NCBI RefSeq assembly: GCF_900129705.1
Contig: NZ_FQWO01000014.1
Span: 1 to 64,000, forward strand
Direction: 5' to 3'
From: Flavobacterium granuli
GTDB lineage: Bacteria > Bacteroidota > Bacteroidia > Flavobacteriales > Flavobacteriaceae
DNA length: 64,000 nt
Below are positions 24,774 through 32,778 of this stretch, piece by piece (position 1 is the first letter of the stretch; the number at the start of each line of letters is the position of its first letter). A program made the position numbers and the translations under genes. The notes beneath the pieces were generated by a model. That model was not told where the DNA came from, searched no databases, and saw only the letters and a program-made list of their open reading frames with translations.

Positions 24774-25952
24774 TTATTTAAATGCTGGGATCCCGGTAAT
24801 ATCCATTCCTGTAATCAACAAATGAATATCATGAGTGCCTTCGTAGGTGATTACGGATTCTAGGTTCATCATGTGGCGCATAATAGCATATTCTCCTGTA
24901 ATACCCATTCCGCCTAAGATTTGTCTTGCTTCTCGGGCTATATGAATGGCCATGTCGACATTATTTCTTTTGGCCATAGATATCTGAGCCGTTGTTGCTC
25001 TGCCTTCATTTCTCAAAACGCCTAAACGCCAAGTCAGCAATTGTGCTTTGGTGATTTCGGTAATCATTTCGGCTAGTTTTTTTTGTTGCAATTGCGTTCC
25101 GGCGATAGGTTTGTCAAACTGGATTCTTTCTTTGGCATAACGAAGCGCCGTGTCATAACAATCCATGGCGGCACCAATTGCGCCCCAGGCAATGCCATAA
25201 CGGGCAGAGTCTAAACATCCAAGTGGCGCTCCAAGTCCGGATTTGTTAGGTAGCAAATTGGCTTTAGGTACTTTTACATTGTCAAAAATCAATTCCCCGG
25301 TTGCTGAGGCGCGAAGCGACCATTTGTTGTGTGTTTCCGGAGTGCTGAAACCTTCCATTCCTCTTTCTACGATAAGGCCGTGAATTCTTCCTTCCTCGTT
25401 TTTTGCCCAAACAATCGCAATGTCTGCAAAGGGAGCATTCGAAATCCACATTTTGGCACCATTTAATAAATAATGGTCACCCATGTCTTTAAAGTTGGTA
25501 ATCATGCTTCCGGGATCAGAACCGTGGTCGGGTTCTGTCAAGCCAAAACAACCGATGAATTCTCCGGTGGCCAGTTTGGGTAAATATTTCATTCTTTGCT
25601 CTTCGTTTCCGTATTTCCAAATAGGATACATAACCAAAGAAGATTGTACTGATGAGGTAGAGCGAACACCGGAATCACCACGCTCAATTTCCTGCATGAT
25701 TAAACCGTACGAAATTTGATCCAGTCCTGCGCCACCATATTCAACCGGAATATAAGGTCCAAAACCACCAATTTCTCCCAAACCTTTTATGATTTGTTTT
25801 GGGAATTCGGCTTTTTGGGCGTATTCTTCTATGATTGGAGAGACTTCACGTTTCACCCAGGCACGGGCTGAATCGCGTACTAATTTATGTTCTTCAGTTA
25901 GTAAATCATCAAGGTTATAATAATCGGGAGCTTGAAATAGGTCTGGTTTCAT
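24774..25952 (-). CDS. Acyl-CoA dehydrogenase, glutaryl-CoA type
   Basis: 392 residues from the ATG at 25952, a normal length. The FAD/acyl-CoA dehydrogenase fold shows N-terminal helices (LLTEEHKLVRDSAR), the middle motif CFGLTEPDHGSDPGSM, and the catalytic-base region SVITYEGTHDIHLL, whose Glu sits as in glutaryl-CoA dehydrogenases. GVRSTSSVQSSLVMYPI also matches that subgroup's substrate arginine region. It would convert glutaryl-CoA to crotonyl-CoA in lysine, hydroxylysine and tryptophan breakdown. This is of interest given the predicted hydroxylysine-type locus at 53-57 kb, though the two are far apart. A -7 box TAAATTTG (25974-25981, minus) precedes it. Confidence 0.85.
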   Translation of the reverse strand: MKPDLFQAPDYYNLDDLLTEEHKLVRDSARAWVKREVSPIIEEYAQKAEFPKQIIKGLGEIGGFGPYIPVEYGGAGLDQISYGLIMQEIERGDSGVRSTSSVQSSLVMYPIWKYGNEEQRMKYLPKLATGEFIGCFGLTEPDHGSDPGSMITNFKDMGDHYLLNGAKMWISNAPFADIAIVWAKNEEGRIHGLIVERGMEGFSTPETHNKWSLRASATGELIFDNVKVPKANLLPNKSGLGAPLGCLDSARYGIAWGAIGAAMDCYDTALRYAKERIQFDKPIAGTQLQQKKLAEMITEITKAQLLTWRLGVLRNEGRATTAQISMAKRNNVDMAIHIAREARQILGGMGITGEYAIMRHMMNLESVITYEGTHDIHLLITGMDITGIPAFK

Positions 25953-26141
25953 GGTTCGTTCGTTTTTAGAAAACAAATTTACATAAAGAAATATAACAAA
26001 ACCAGATTAAAATGTTGTAAATTCAAGTATATTTGATTGAAAAGGTGTGGGTTTTGTAATTTGTGGACTTGAAGAATGGTTGGAGTAATCTCTTGTTTTG
26101 AAAAATAGAATTTATGAAAACAATTAGTTTGTATTTAAATT

Positions 26142-26855
26142 TTACATCTTCAAATAAAAATCCTTCGTCAAGGCAATATATTCTGGAGTATAAATATGTC
26201 TGGCAGTTTCTATAATTAATTCGTCAATAGGGCAATTAGCAGTTTCTGTTCTTGAAAAAGCCAATAGACTGCGTTTGATTTCAGTAGTTGGAGCGCCTTT
26301 TACGCGGGTGATTTTTAAAGGATATAATTCATATTCTTTGGCTAGAGCCAAGAATTTTTCTTCTTCTTTGTGAGGGATGATTACAGAGAAGATTCCGTTT
26401 TCTGACAATAATAAGTCAGCCGCTTCAATCAAATCTTCAAAAGGCATCGCTTCTTGAAAACGGGCTAAATCCCTTTGATCGCAAGCTGTTTTATAGTCTT
26501 CGGAGTAAAACGGAGGATTGGAAATGATTAAATCATATTCGTCTTCGGGTTCTTCGATAAATTCGTCCAAGCCAGCATGAAAACAAAATAAGCGGTCATT
26601 CCAAGGGGAGTTTTCGAAATTATCAGTTGCCTGTTCGTAGGCTTCGTCGTCAATCTCAAGAGCATCAATTTGTTCTGCCTGACTTCTTTGTGAAAGCATT
26701 AAGGCAATGATTCCTGTTCCTGTTCCAATGTCTAAAATACGGAATGGATTGTTGTCTAGTGGGGTCCAAGCGCCTAATAAAACACCATCGGTTCCAATTT
26801 TCATGGCACAACGGTCTTGTTCAAGAGAGAATTGTTTGAATTGGAATTTGGACAT
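26142..26855 (-). CDS. trmN6: tRNA1(Val) A37 N6-methyltransferase, YfiC type
   Basis: 237 residues. It begins FQFKQFSLEQDRCAMKIGTDG, then a SAM loop (ILDIGTGTGIIALML), the acidic LEIDDEAYEQA, and the N6-adenine methylase motif LIISNPPFY. YfiC methylates A37 of tRNA-Val; family homologues share this arrangement and length. It is read toward rhs of the window's minus strand, just after rimM. The spacer before its ATG holds four 7-base units (26860-26887). Confidence 0.88.
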   Translation of the reverse strand: MSKFQFKQFSLEQDRCAMKIGTDGVLLGAWTPLDNNPFRILDIGTGTGIIALMLSQRSQAEQIDALEIDDEAYEQATDNFENSPWNDRLFCFHAGLDEFIEEPEDEYDLIISNPPFYSEDYKTACDQRDLARFQEAMPFEDLIEAADLLLSENGIFSVIIPHKEEEKFLALAKEYELYPLKITRVKGAPTTEIKRSLLAFSRTETANCPIDELIIETARHIYTPEYIALTKDFYLKM

Positions 26856-26859
26856 GAAA

Positions 26860-26887
26860 ATTTCAGATTGTAGATTAACGATTTTTG
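26860..26887. repeat. Array of four 7-base units before trmN6
   Basis: On the minus strand the units read CAAAAAT, CGTTAAT, CTACAAT and CTGAAAT, ending four bases before the trmN6 ATG. They are similar rather than identical, sharing C at the first place and AAT at the end. Confidence 0.5.
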
Positions 26888-26914
26888 ACAGATAACCAAA
26901 TAAACGATTAAACT

Positions 26915-27439
26915 TTAAAGATACATCTCGATCAATCCCTCAGGTAGATCCATGATGACTTTTTTGTTTTCGCGATCAATCTTTACCAGAAAATGGTCAA
27001 TCATCGGAATGAGAATTTCTACGCTGCCGTTGAGAACTTCAAAAAGAGGCTGGGCTGTAGTGTCGTTTATGGATTGAATTTCTCCAACTATGCCAAGGCG
27101 TTTGTCTTCGACTTTAAAACCAATTACTTCGTGAAAATAAAATTTGTTACCGCTAAGTTTGGGCAACATTTTAAGAGGTAGATAAAGGTCGTTGCCTAAT
27201 AGAGCATCGGCTTCCTCTTCGGTATTTACATCTTCAAAACGAATTCTAAGGAAATCGTTTTTGTGCAATGAGCTGTTTTCAATAAAAAAAGGAACCAAGT
27301 GTTTGTTGCATTCAACAAACACTGATTCCAAGTTTTGGTATAACTCAGGTTCGTCCGTGTCTAAATAAGCCAGAACTTCTCCTTTGAAACTAAATTTTTT
27401 GGCGATTTTACCCAAATAGAAACAATCTTCTTTACGCAT
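26915..27439 (-). CDS. rimM: Ribosome maturation factor RimM
   Basis: 174 residues. The N-terminal RimM barrel begins CFYLGKIAKKFSFKGEVLAYL, and the second PRC-barrel domain has KFYFHEVIGFKVEDKRLG and LIPMIDHFLVKID. RimM binds ribosomal protein S19 and helps fold the 3' domain of 16S rRNA. It follows rpsP by 14 bases in the same direction, the classical rpsP-rimM pairing, and is followed by trmN6. Confidence 0.95.
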   Translation of the reverse strand: MRKEDCFYLGKIAKKFSFKGEVLAYLDTDEPELYQNLESVFVECNKHLVPFFIENSSLHKNDFLRIRFEDVNTEEEADALLGNDLYLPLKMLPKLSGNKFYFHEVIGFKVEDKRLGIVGEIQSINDTTAQPLFEVLNGSVEILIPMIDHFLVKIDRENKKVIMDLPEGLIEMYL

Positions 27440-27453
27440 CTTCGCCTACTAAA

Positions 27454-27999
27454 TTATGCTTCAGTTGTTTCGTTATTTTCTTCTGCAGTAGGAGCTTCTT
27501 CAGCTTCTACTTCAGCAACTGGTGTTGCAGCAGCGATAGCGTCAGCTTCTGCTTGAGCAGCTGCAGCTAAACGTTTAGCGTTAACTTCTTGTTCTGCTTT
27601 GAAAGCTTTAGCTTTAGCATCAGCTTGCGCTTTTGTTAAACCGTCTTTTTTAGCATCAACTTTTCCAGCTTTTGCTTCTAACCAAGCAGCTAATTTAGCA
27701 TCAGCTTGTTCTTGAGTTAAAGCTCCTTTACGAATACCTCCATCAAGGTGGTGTTTCAATAAAGCTCCTTTGTAAGAAAGAATTGCTTTAGCAGTATCAG
27801 TTGGTTGAGCACCATTGTGCAACCATTTTACTGCGCTATCAAGGTTTAAGTCGATAGTTGCTGGGTTTGTGTTTGGATTGTAAGTACCGATTTTCTCTAA
27901 GTATTTACCATCTCTTTTTGAGCGTGCATCTGCAGCTACAACCCAGTAAAAAGGTTTTCCTTTTTTACCGTGTCTTTGTAATCTAATTTTTACTGACAT
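27454..27999 (-). CDS. rpsP: 30S ribosomal protein S16 with a long C-terminal extension
   Basis: 181 residues, more than twice the usual 80-90. The first 80 or so are normal S16 (VKIRLQRHGKKGKPFYWVV, then GTYNPNTNPATIDL). The remainder is an Ala-, Lys- and Glu-rich region of low complexity (about 95-181), probably helical or disordered, ending EENNETTEA. Such tails are known in flavobacterial S16. The promoter is clear (TTG, 20 bases, TATCTTTG at 28049-28079, minus). It is the first gene of rpsP-rimM-trmN6. Confidence 0.93.
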   Translation of the reverse strand: MSVKIRLQRHGKKGKPFYWVVAADARSKRDGKYLEKIGTYNPNTNPATIDLNLDSAVKWLHNGAQPTDTAKAILSYKGALLKHHLDGGIRKGALTQEQADAKLAAWLEAKAGKVDAKKDGLTKAQADAKAKAFKAEQEVNAKRLAAAAQAEADAIAAATPVAEVEAEEAPTAEENNETTEA

Positions 28000-28048
28000 A
28001 ATCTTATGATTAAATTTTGAGGTACTCGACCTCGATTAATTAAGGGTG

Positions 28049-28079
28049 CAAAGATATAGTATTTATTTTAATATACCAA
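28049..28079 (-). promoter_or_regulatory. Promoter of rpsP
   Basis: On the minus strand: TTG (28079-28077), 20 bases, TATCTTTG (28056-28049). The start codon follows after about 50 bases. Confidence 0.7.
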
Positions 28080-28195
28080 TAGCGCTTATTGTAATGAGTA
28101 ATAAAGTTTTAGGAAGTTTTTGCTTGGTTTTTTTTATCGTAAATTCTTTTTTTTGAACGCAAAAGCATACTTTTGTTGTTGTAAAAGAGATCTTT

Positions 28196-28669
28196 ATGAA
28201 AAAATATTTGATGTTTTTAGGTCTGTTGTCTTTTATGGTTTCCTGCCAGGAAGATGTGAAATTTAATAATCCCGCTTTTCAAGGGGTGAAAGACAATGTT
28301 CTTTGGAGAGCTATCGATTCAAAAGCGACTTTAGAAGCCAATGGAGGTTTGACTATCGAGGCTTATTCCAGAAATGAAGTGATTACTTTGAAAACTACTT
28401 CTGCTTTGCCTCAAACTTATTTTTTAGGCAATAGTACTTCGAAGAGGGCGACGTATATTTTGACAGAAGCCGATGGTACCATTATTTTTTCTACGGGAAT
28501 TGGTTTTGGTGATGGTCAAATTGTAATAACAGAATATGATGAGTTGAGGAAGACTGTTTCGGGGACTTTTAAATTTAATGCCGTGAATAGTAGCAATAAT
28601 CCATTAGCGGGAGAGCTTTTGAATTTTCAGCAAGGGATTTTTTATAAAGTACCATTAGTTCAACAGTAA
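28196..28669 (+). CDS. DUF6252 family lipoprotein
   Basis: 157 residues. MKKYLMFLGLLSFMVSC is a lipoprotein signal with Cys at 17. The mature part begins with polar residues and continues as a beta-rich domain (VLWRAIDSKATLEANGGLTI, YFLGNSTSKRATYIL, then KTVSGTFKFNAVNSS). This matches DUF6252, a Bacteroidota lipoprotein family of unknown function, in which the W-A...G-L-I pattern and the GTFKFNA strand recur. A TACTTTTG box (28168-28175) lies 20 bases before the ATG. It stands alone. Confidence 0.8.
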   Translation: MKKYLMFLGLLSFMVSCQEDVKFNNPAFQGVKDNVLWRAIDSKATLEANGGLTIEAYSRNEVITLKTTSALPQTYFLGNSTSKRATYILTEADGTIIFSTGIGFGDGQIVITEYDELRKTVSGTFKFNAVNSSNNPLAGELLNFQQGIFYKVPLVQQ

Positions 28670-28782
28670 TGATTAATAGTAATTCTATTTGCAATCGATT
28701 GATTTTACTTGGATTCTATGTTTTCTAATCAAAATAAAAACATAAATAAGCTAATAGATAGTGAATTAGAATAAAAATAGTC

Positions 28783-28790
28783 TACATTTG
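28783..28790 (+). promoter_or_regulatory. -7 box of the RRM gene
   Basis: TACATTTG fits TAnnTTTG, 24 bases before the ATG. The -33 place reads GTG rather than TTG. Confidence 0.5.
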
Positions 28791-28814
28791 TTGCATTATT
28801 ATAAATAAGTACAT

Positions 28815-29168
28815 ATGAATATTTTTGTTGGAAGCCTTCCATTCAGTATTGAGGAAGCAGATTTAAGAGAGTCTTTCGAGGCTTACGGAGCAGTTGATTC
28901 AGTTAAAATTATCACAGATAAATTTACAGGAAGAAGTAAAGGATTTGGTTTTGTTGAGATGCCAAATGATGACGATGCTCAAAAAGCAATTGACGAATTG
29001 AACGGAGCTACTGTTCAAGGACGTGCAATTGTAGTAAACAAATCTGAGCCTAAACCAGAAGGTGAAAGAAGAAGTTTTAACAACAACCGTGGAGGTGATT
29101 CTCGCGGAGGTTACGGAAACAACCGTGGTGGAGATAACCGTGGTGGTGGAGACAGAGGAAGATATTAA
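28815..29168 (+). CDS. RRM-domain RNA-binding protein with Gly-rich tail
   Basis: 117 residues. One RRM (1-82) has RNP2 IFVGSLPF (3-10) and RNP1 KGFGFVEM (42-49) with the aromatic residues that stack on RNA. The tail (about 88-117) is Arg/Gly/Asn-rich (RSFNNNRGGDSRGG) like eukaryotic glycine-rich RNA-binding proteins and their cyanobacterial and Bacteroidota counterparts. It probably acts as an abundant RNA chaperone or regulator. It has its own -7 box and terminator (29190-29222). Confidence 0.93.
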   Translation: MNIFVGSLPFSIEEADLRESFEAYGAVDSVKIITDKFTGRSKGFGFVEMPNDDDAQKAIDELNGATVQGRAIVVNKSEPKPEGERRSFNNNRGGDSRGGYGNNRGGDNRGGGDRGRY

Positions 29169-29189
29169 TATTTTTTTCAATCATATATT

Positions 29190-29222
29190 AAAAAGGTGTC
29201 AATGTAAATTGACACCTTTTTT
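29190..29222. terminator. Terminator shared by the RRM gene and leuB
   Basis: AAAAGGTGTCAAT (29191-29203) pairs with ATTGACACCTTTT (29208-29220), with T- and A-tracts at the ends. The two converging genes can both use it. Confidence 0.85.
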
Positions 29223-29245
29223 GTTTGTATATTATTTTGTATTAA

Positions 29246-29288
29246 GTAGAGATGCACTGCCGTACATCTCTACAAAGTGCATCTTTAC
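29246..29288. repeat. Dispersed-type palindrome GTAGAGATG...CATCTCTAC
   Basis: GTAGAGATG (29246-29254) and CATCTCTAC (29265-29273) form a perfect 9-bp stem. A third half-site, GTGCATCTTTAC (29277-29288), pairs as an alternative and overlaps the leuB stop codon. I recall close relatives of GTAGAGACGCAC...GTGCGTCTCTAC in many Bacteroidota genomes. Confidence 0.6.
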
Positions 29289-30346
29289 AAATTAGCAACT
29301 AGCCAATCTCCAACATCACTTGTTGAATACGCTTTGGCTCCTTTTGCGGCTAAATCTTCAGTAACGATTCCTTGTTCCAGTGATTTGTTGACTACCGCTC
29401 TAATGGCTTCGGCTTCTTCTTTTAATCCAAAGGCGTCCTCAAACATCATCGCTGCTGACAATACGGTTGCCAAAGGGTTTGCGATATTTAATCCGGTTGC
29501 TTGTGGGTAAGAACCGTGAATAGGTTCGTATAATGAAGTGTGTTCTCCTACAGATGCAGAAGGCATCAATCCCATAGAACCTGAAATTACAGAAGCTTCA
29601 TCTGTTAGAATATCTCCAAATAAATTTTCGGTGATTAATACATCATACGAATTGGGCCATTGCACTAAACGCATAGCAACAGCATCAACAAATTCGTAAG
29701 AAACGGTCACTTCTGGATACTCTTTTTCCATGGCTTGAACGGTTTCTCTCCACAAACGGGAAGTTTCCAAAACGTTGGCTTTGTCCACACAACATAATTT
29801 TTTAGAGCGTGTCATTGCTAATTCGAAGCCTTTTTTAGCCAAACGCTGTACTTCGGCTCTGGTGTAAACACAGTTGTCATAGGCCGTTTCTCCGTTGTCT
29901 CTTCTTCCTTTTTCTCCAAAATAAATTCCTCCGGTTAATTCTCTTAAGAAAACCAAATCAGTTCCTTCGATGCGCTCTCTTTTTAAAGGAGAATTATCAA
30001 TCAAAGACGGAAAGGTAAAAGTTGGTCGTACATTGGCAAACAAACCTAGTTTTTTACGCATCAATAATAAACCTTGTTCCGGTCTTACTGGGGCACTTGG
30101 ATCGTTATCATACTTTGGGTGACCAATGGCTCCAAATAGAACCGCATCGGCTGCCATGCAGATTTCGTGTGTTTCATCAGGATAAGGAACGCCTACAGCG
30201 TCAATGGCGCAAGCTCCTGTAAGAGCTGGAGTCCAGGTAATTTCATGATTGAATTTTTTGGCAATAGCATCTGAAACTTTTACAGCTTCATTAATTACTT
30301 CAGGTCCAATTCCGTCTCCGGCTAAAAGGGCAATAGTATATTTCAT
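29285..30346 (-). CDS. leuB: 3-isopropylmalate dehydrogenase
   Basis: 353 residues of normal length. It begins YTIALLAGDGIGPEVINEAV, and has RERIEGTDLVFLRELTGGIYFG, substrate-binding arginines, the Lys/Asp site (CCVDKANVLETS), the metal-binding Asp in VTENLFGDILTD-like sequence, and the NAD-binding HGSYPQATGLNIANP. It oxidatively decarboxylates 3-isopropylmalate in leucine synthesis. It is the last gene of the leuC-leuD-leuA-leuB run on the minus strand. Confidence 0.95.
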   Translation of the reverse strand: MKYTIALLAGDGIGPEVINEAVKVSDAIAKKFNHEITWTPALTGACAIDAVGVPYPDETHEICMAADAVLFGAIGHPKYDNDPSAPVRPEQGLLLMRKKLGLFANVRPTFTFPSLIDNSPLKRERIEGTDLVFLRELTGGIYFGEKGRRDNGETAYDNCVYTRAEVQRLAKKGFELAMTRSKKLCCVDKANVLETSRLWRETVQAMEKEYPEVTVSYEFVDAVAMRLVQWPNSYDVLITENLFGDILTDEASVISGSMGLMPSASVGEHTSLYEPIHGSYPQATGLNIANPLATVLSAAMMFEDAFGLKEEAEAIRAVVNKSLEQGIVTEDLAAKGAKAYSTSDVGDWLVANL

Positions 30347-30419
30347 TATTATGGTGTTGTTTTAATTTTTTTTAAAGGATAAAAGGCAAAGATTAGAACT
30401 TTATATCTCTTTTTCTTTT

Positions 30420-31940
30420 CTAATTAGCTACGTTCAGCATTTTTTGTGTGGCTATGATTGCTGCAACCGTTTGGTCAGAATCGAGACCTCTGGTTTTGAA
30501 TTCTTTTCCGTTGTTTGTCCAGGTAATTATGGTTTCGCATAAGGCGTCTGAGCTACTTCCGGGAGGAATTCTTACGGCATAGTCTATTAGCTGTGGCAAT
30601 TTCAGTTCTTTGGTTTTGTATATTTTAGCCAAGGCATTCATAAAAGCGTCAAACTGGCCATCGCCCTGGGCATGTTCTTCAATGATTTCTCCTTCAATTT
30701 TCAGGCAAAGTGTCGTTGAAGGGCGCATTCCTTTGGCGTGCGATAAGATATACGATTCTACTATAATTCTTTCCTGATAGCTTTGGCTATCCAAAACATC
30801 AGAAATAATATAAGGTAAATCTTCTTTAGTAACAGTTTCTTTTTTGTCTCCCAATTCGATGATACGTTGGGTGACTAATTTTAGATCTTCAGGATTTAAT
30901 TTTAAACCTAGCTCCTGAAGGTTTTTTTCGATATTGGCTTTTCCTGAAGTTTTTCCTAAGGCATATTTTCTTTTTCTGCCAAAACGTTCCGGTAATAGGT
31001 CGTTAAAATAGAGGTTGTTTTTGTTGTCTCCGTCGGCATGAATTCCTGCAGTTTGAGTAAAAACATTATCACCCACAATAGGTTTGTTGGCAGGAATTCT
31101 ATAACCTGTAAATGTTTCTACCAATTTACTTACACTGTACAAAGAAGATTCTTTAACACTGATTGCAATCTCAGGCATGAAATCATTGATTACCGCAACG
31201 GTGCTTTCAAGCGGAGCGTTCCCAGCACGTTCTCCCATGCCGTTTACGGTTACATGAAGTCCCTGTATCCCTGCTTTTACGGCTTCCATTACATTGGCGA
31301 TACTTAAATCGTAGTCATTATGTGCGTGAAAATCAAAATGGGTATTTGGGTATCTCGTTACAATTTTAGAGATAAATTCGAAAGTTTCAGAGGGTATTAA
31401 AACGCCTAAGGTATCTGGGAGTAAAACTCTTTTGATAGGTTGTTTGGTCAAAAAATCTAAATATTGAAATACATATTCAGGAGAATTGCGCATGCCGTTA
31501 CTCCAATCTTCTAAATAGACATTGGTAGCGATATTGTTTTCATTTGCCAACGCAATGGCTTGCTCAATTTCAGCAAAATGTTCTTCGGGTGTTTTCTTTA
31601 ATTGATGGGTCAAGTGATTCAAAGAACCTTTAGTTAATAAGTTTTGAACCTTGGCTCCGGCTTTTTTCATCCAATCTATCGAAAGTCCGCCGTCAACAAA
31701 GGTTAGCACCTCAATTTTATTACTATATCCTTTTTCTTCGGCCCAAGCCATTATTCCTTTTACTCCTTGGAATTCACCTTCGCTCACTCTTGCAGAGGCA
31801 ATTTCGATTCGGTCAATATTTAATTCTTCCAGTAATAATTGTGCAATGGTTAGCTTCTCTGCAGCAGAAAAGGATACTCCTGAGGTTTGTTCGCCATCAC
31901 GGAGTGTGGTGTCCATTATTTCAATTTTTCTTTTTTCCAT
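30420..31940 (-). CDS. leuA: 2-isopropylmalate synthase (LeuA/CimA-type)
   Basis: 506 residues. The catalytic barrel begins IMDTTLRDGEQTSGVSFSA and has metal-binding FDFHAHNDYDLSIANV and VNGMGERAGNAPLES. A linker follows, with FTQTAGIHADGDNKN and the GKTSGKANIEKNL segment. The C-terminal regulatory LeuA dimer domain (about 370-500) ends with SSDALCETIITW and GLDSDQTVAA. The regulatory domain and leu context support isopropylmalate synthesis. The catalytic part is divergent, so a citramalate-synthase activity is an alternative. Confidence 0.85.
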   Translation of the reverse strand: MEKRKIEIMDTTLRDGEQTSGVSFSAAEKLTIAQLLLEELNIDRIEIASARVSEGEFQGVKGIMAWAEEKGYSNKIEVLTFVDGGLSIDWMKKAGAKVQNLLTKGSLNHLTHQLKKTPEEHFAEIEQAIALANENNIATNVYLEDWSNGMRNSPEYVFQYLDFLTKQPIKRVLLPDTLGVLIPSETFEFISKIVTRYPNTHFDFHAHNDYDLSIANVMEAVKAGIQGLHVTVNGMGERAGNAPLESTVAVINDFMPEIAISVKESSLYSVSKLVETFTGYRIPANKPIVGDNVFTQTAGIHADGDNKNNLYFNDLLPERFGRKRKYALGKTSGKANIEKNLQELGLKLNPEDLKLVTQRIIELGDKKETVTKEDLPYIISDVLDSQSYQERIIVESYILSHAKGMRPSTTLCLKIEGEIIEEHAQGDGQFDAFMNALAKIYKTKELKLPQLIDYAVRIPPGSSSDALCETIITWTNNGKEFKTRGLDSDQTVAAIIATQKMLNVAN

Positions 31941-32071
31941 CTTAATACTAATACGATTTTTATTTTAATGATATTCTGCAGTCGAATGTCTTTGTTTTGG
32001 ATAATAGTAAAAACAGTTACTTAGCTCACCAATAATGCTGAGACTAGAGTAACTGCGTTTATTGGTTGCTT

Positions 32072-32668
32072 TTAATAAGGAAGTTTATCGGCAAAGCCAA
32101 TAATTTCTTCTTTGATGTTTTGTAAATAATCGATATCATCAAAACCATTCAACATATTGTTCTTTTTGTAGCCATTGATGGCAAAAGATTCCTGTTGTCC
32201 TGTTGTTAATAGGGTAATGGTTTGTGCTTCTAGGTTGATTTCCAATTCTGTTTTTGGGTCGGCTTCAATAGCTTTGAAGATTGTTTCTGCAAATTCAGGG
32301 CTTACTTGCACTGGTAAAACCCCGATGTTCAGACAGTTTCCTTTGAAAATATCAGCAAAGAAACTTGAAACTACTGCACGAAATCCGTAATCGTAAACAG
32401 CCCAAGCAGCGTGCTCTCTTGAAGAACCCGAACCGAAGTTTTTTCCGCCTACTAATATTTTTCCGCTATAAGTAGTGTCATTCAAAACGAAATCTGTTTT
32501 TGGAGTATTGTCTCCATTGTACCTCCAATCTCTGAAAAGATTGTCTCCAAAACCTTCCCGTTTGGTCGCTTTCAAGAAACGTGCTGGGATGATTTGATCG
32601 GTATCCACATTTTCTATTGGTAGTGGCACTGCACTACTTCTAAGGATGTTAAATTTATCGTATGCCAT
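32072..32668 (-). CDS. leuD: 3-isopropylmalate dehydratase, small subunit
   Basis: 198 residues. It carries [20 protein letters not shown] near the start and the swivelling-domain motif [13 protein letters not shown]. It pairs with LeuC to isomerise isopropylmalate. It lies 110 bases after leuC; the spacer holds a 7-base repeat array that ends six bases before this ATG. Confidence 0.95.
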   Translation of the reverse strand: MAYDKFNILRSSAVPLPIENVDTDQIIPARFLKATKREGFGDNLFRDWRYNGDNTPKTDFVLNDTTYSGKILVGGKNFGSGSSREHAAWAVYDYGFRAVVSSFFADIFKGNCLNIGVLPVQVSPEFAETIFKAIEADPKTELEINLEAQTITLLTTGQQESFAINGYKKNNMLNGFDDIDYLQNIKEEIIGFADKLPY

Positions 32669-32674
32669 TTTTTT

Positions 32675-32709
32675 AGGTTTCAGGTTTCAGGTTTCAGGTT
32701 TCAGTTTTC
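32675..32709. repeat. Heptamer array AGGTTTC x4 plus a variant, before leuD
   Basis: Four perfect tandem copies of AGGTTTC (GAAACCT on the coding strand) at 32675-32702, then AGTTTTC. The array ends six bases before the leuD ATG, filling the usual ribosome-entry region. Confidence 0.9.
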
Positions 32710-32778
32710 TTGTGTAGAAAACAGAATCTTAAAAACTAAAACGGTTTGTTAATTTTTGATATTGTTATAGCGATTGAA

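Noticed and set aside
29062..29295. Alternative frame over the glycine-rich tail of the RRM protein
   Set aside because: Translation is a repeat artefact (Thr/Val-rich) from the Arg-Gly-Gly codons.
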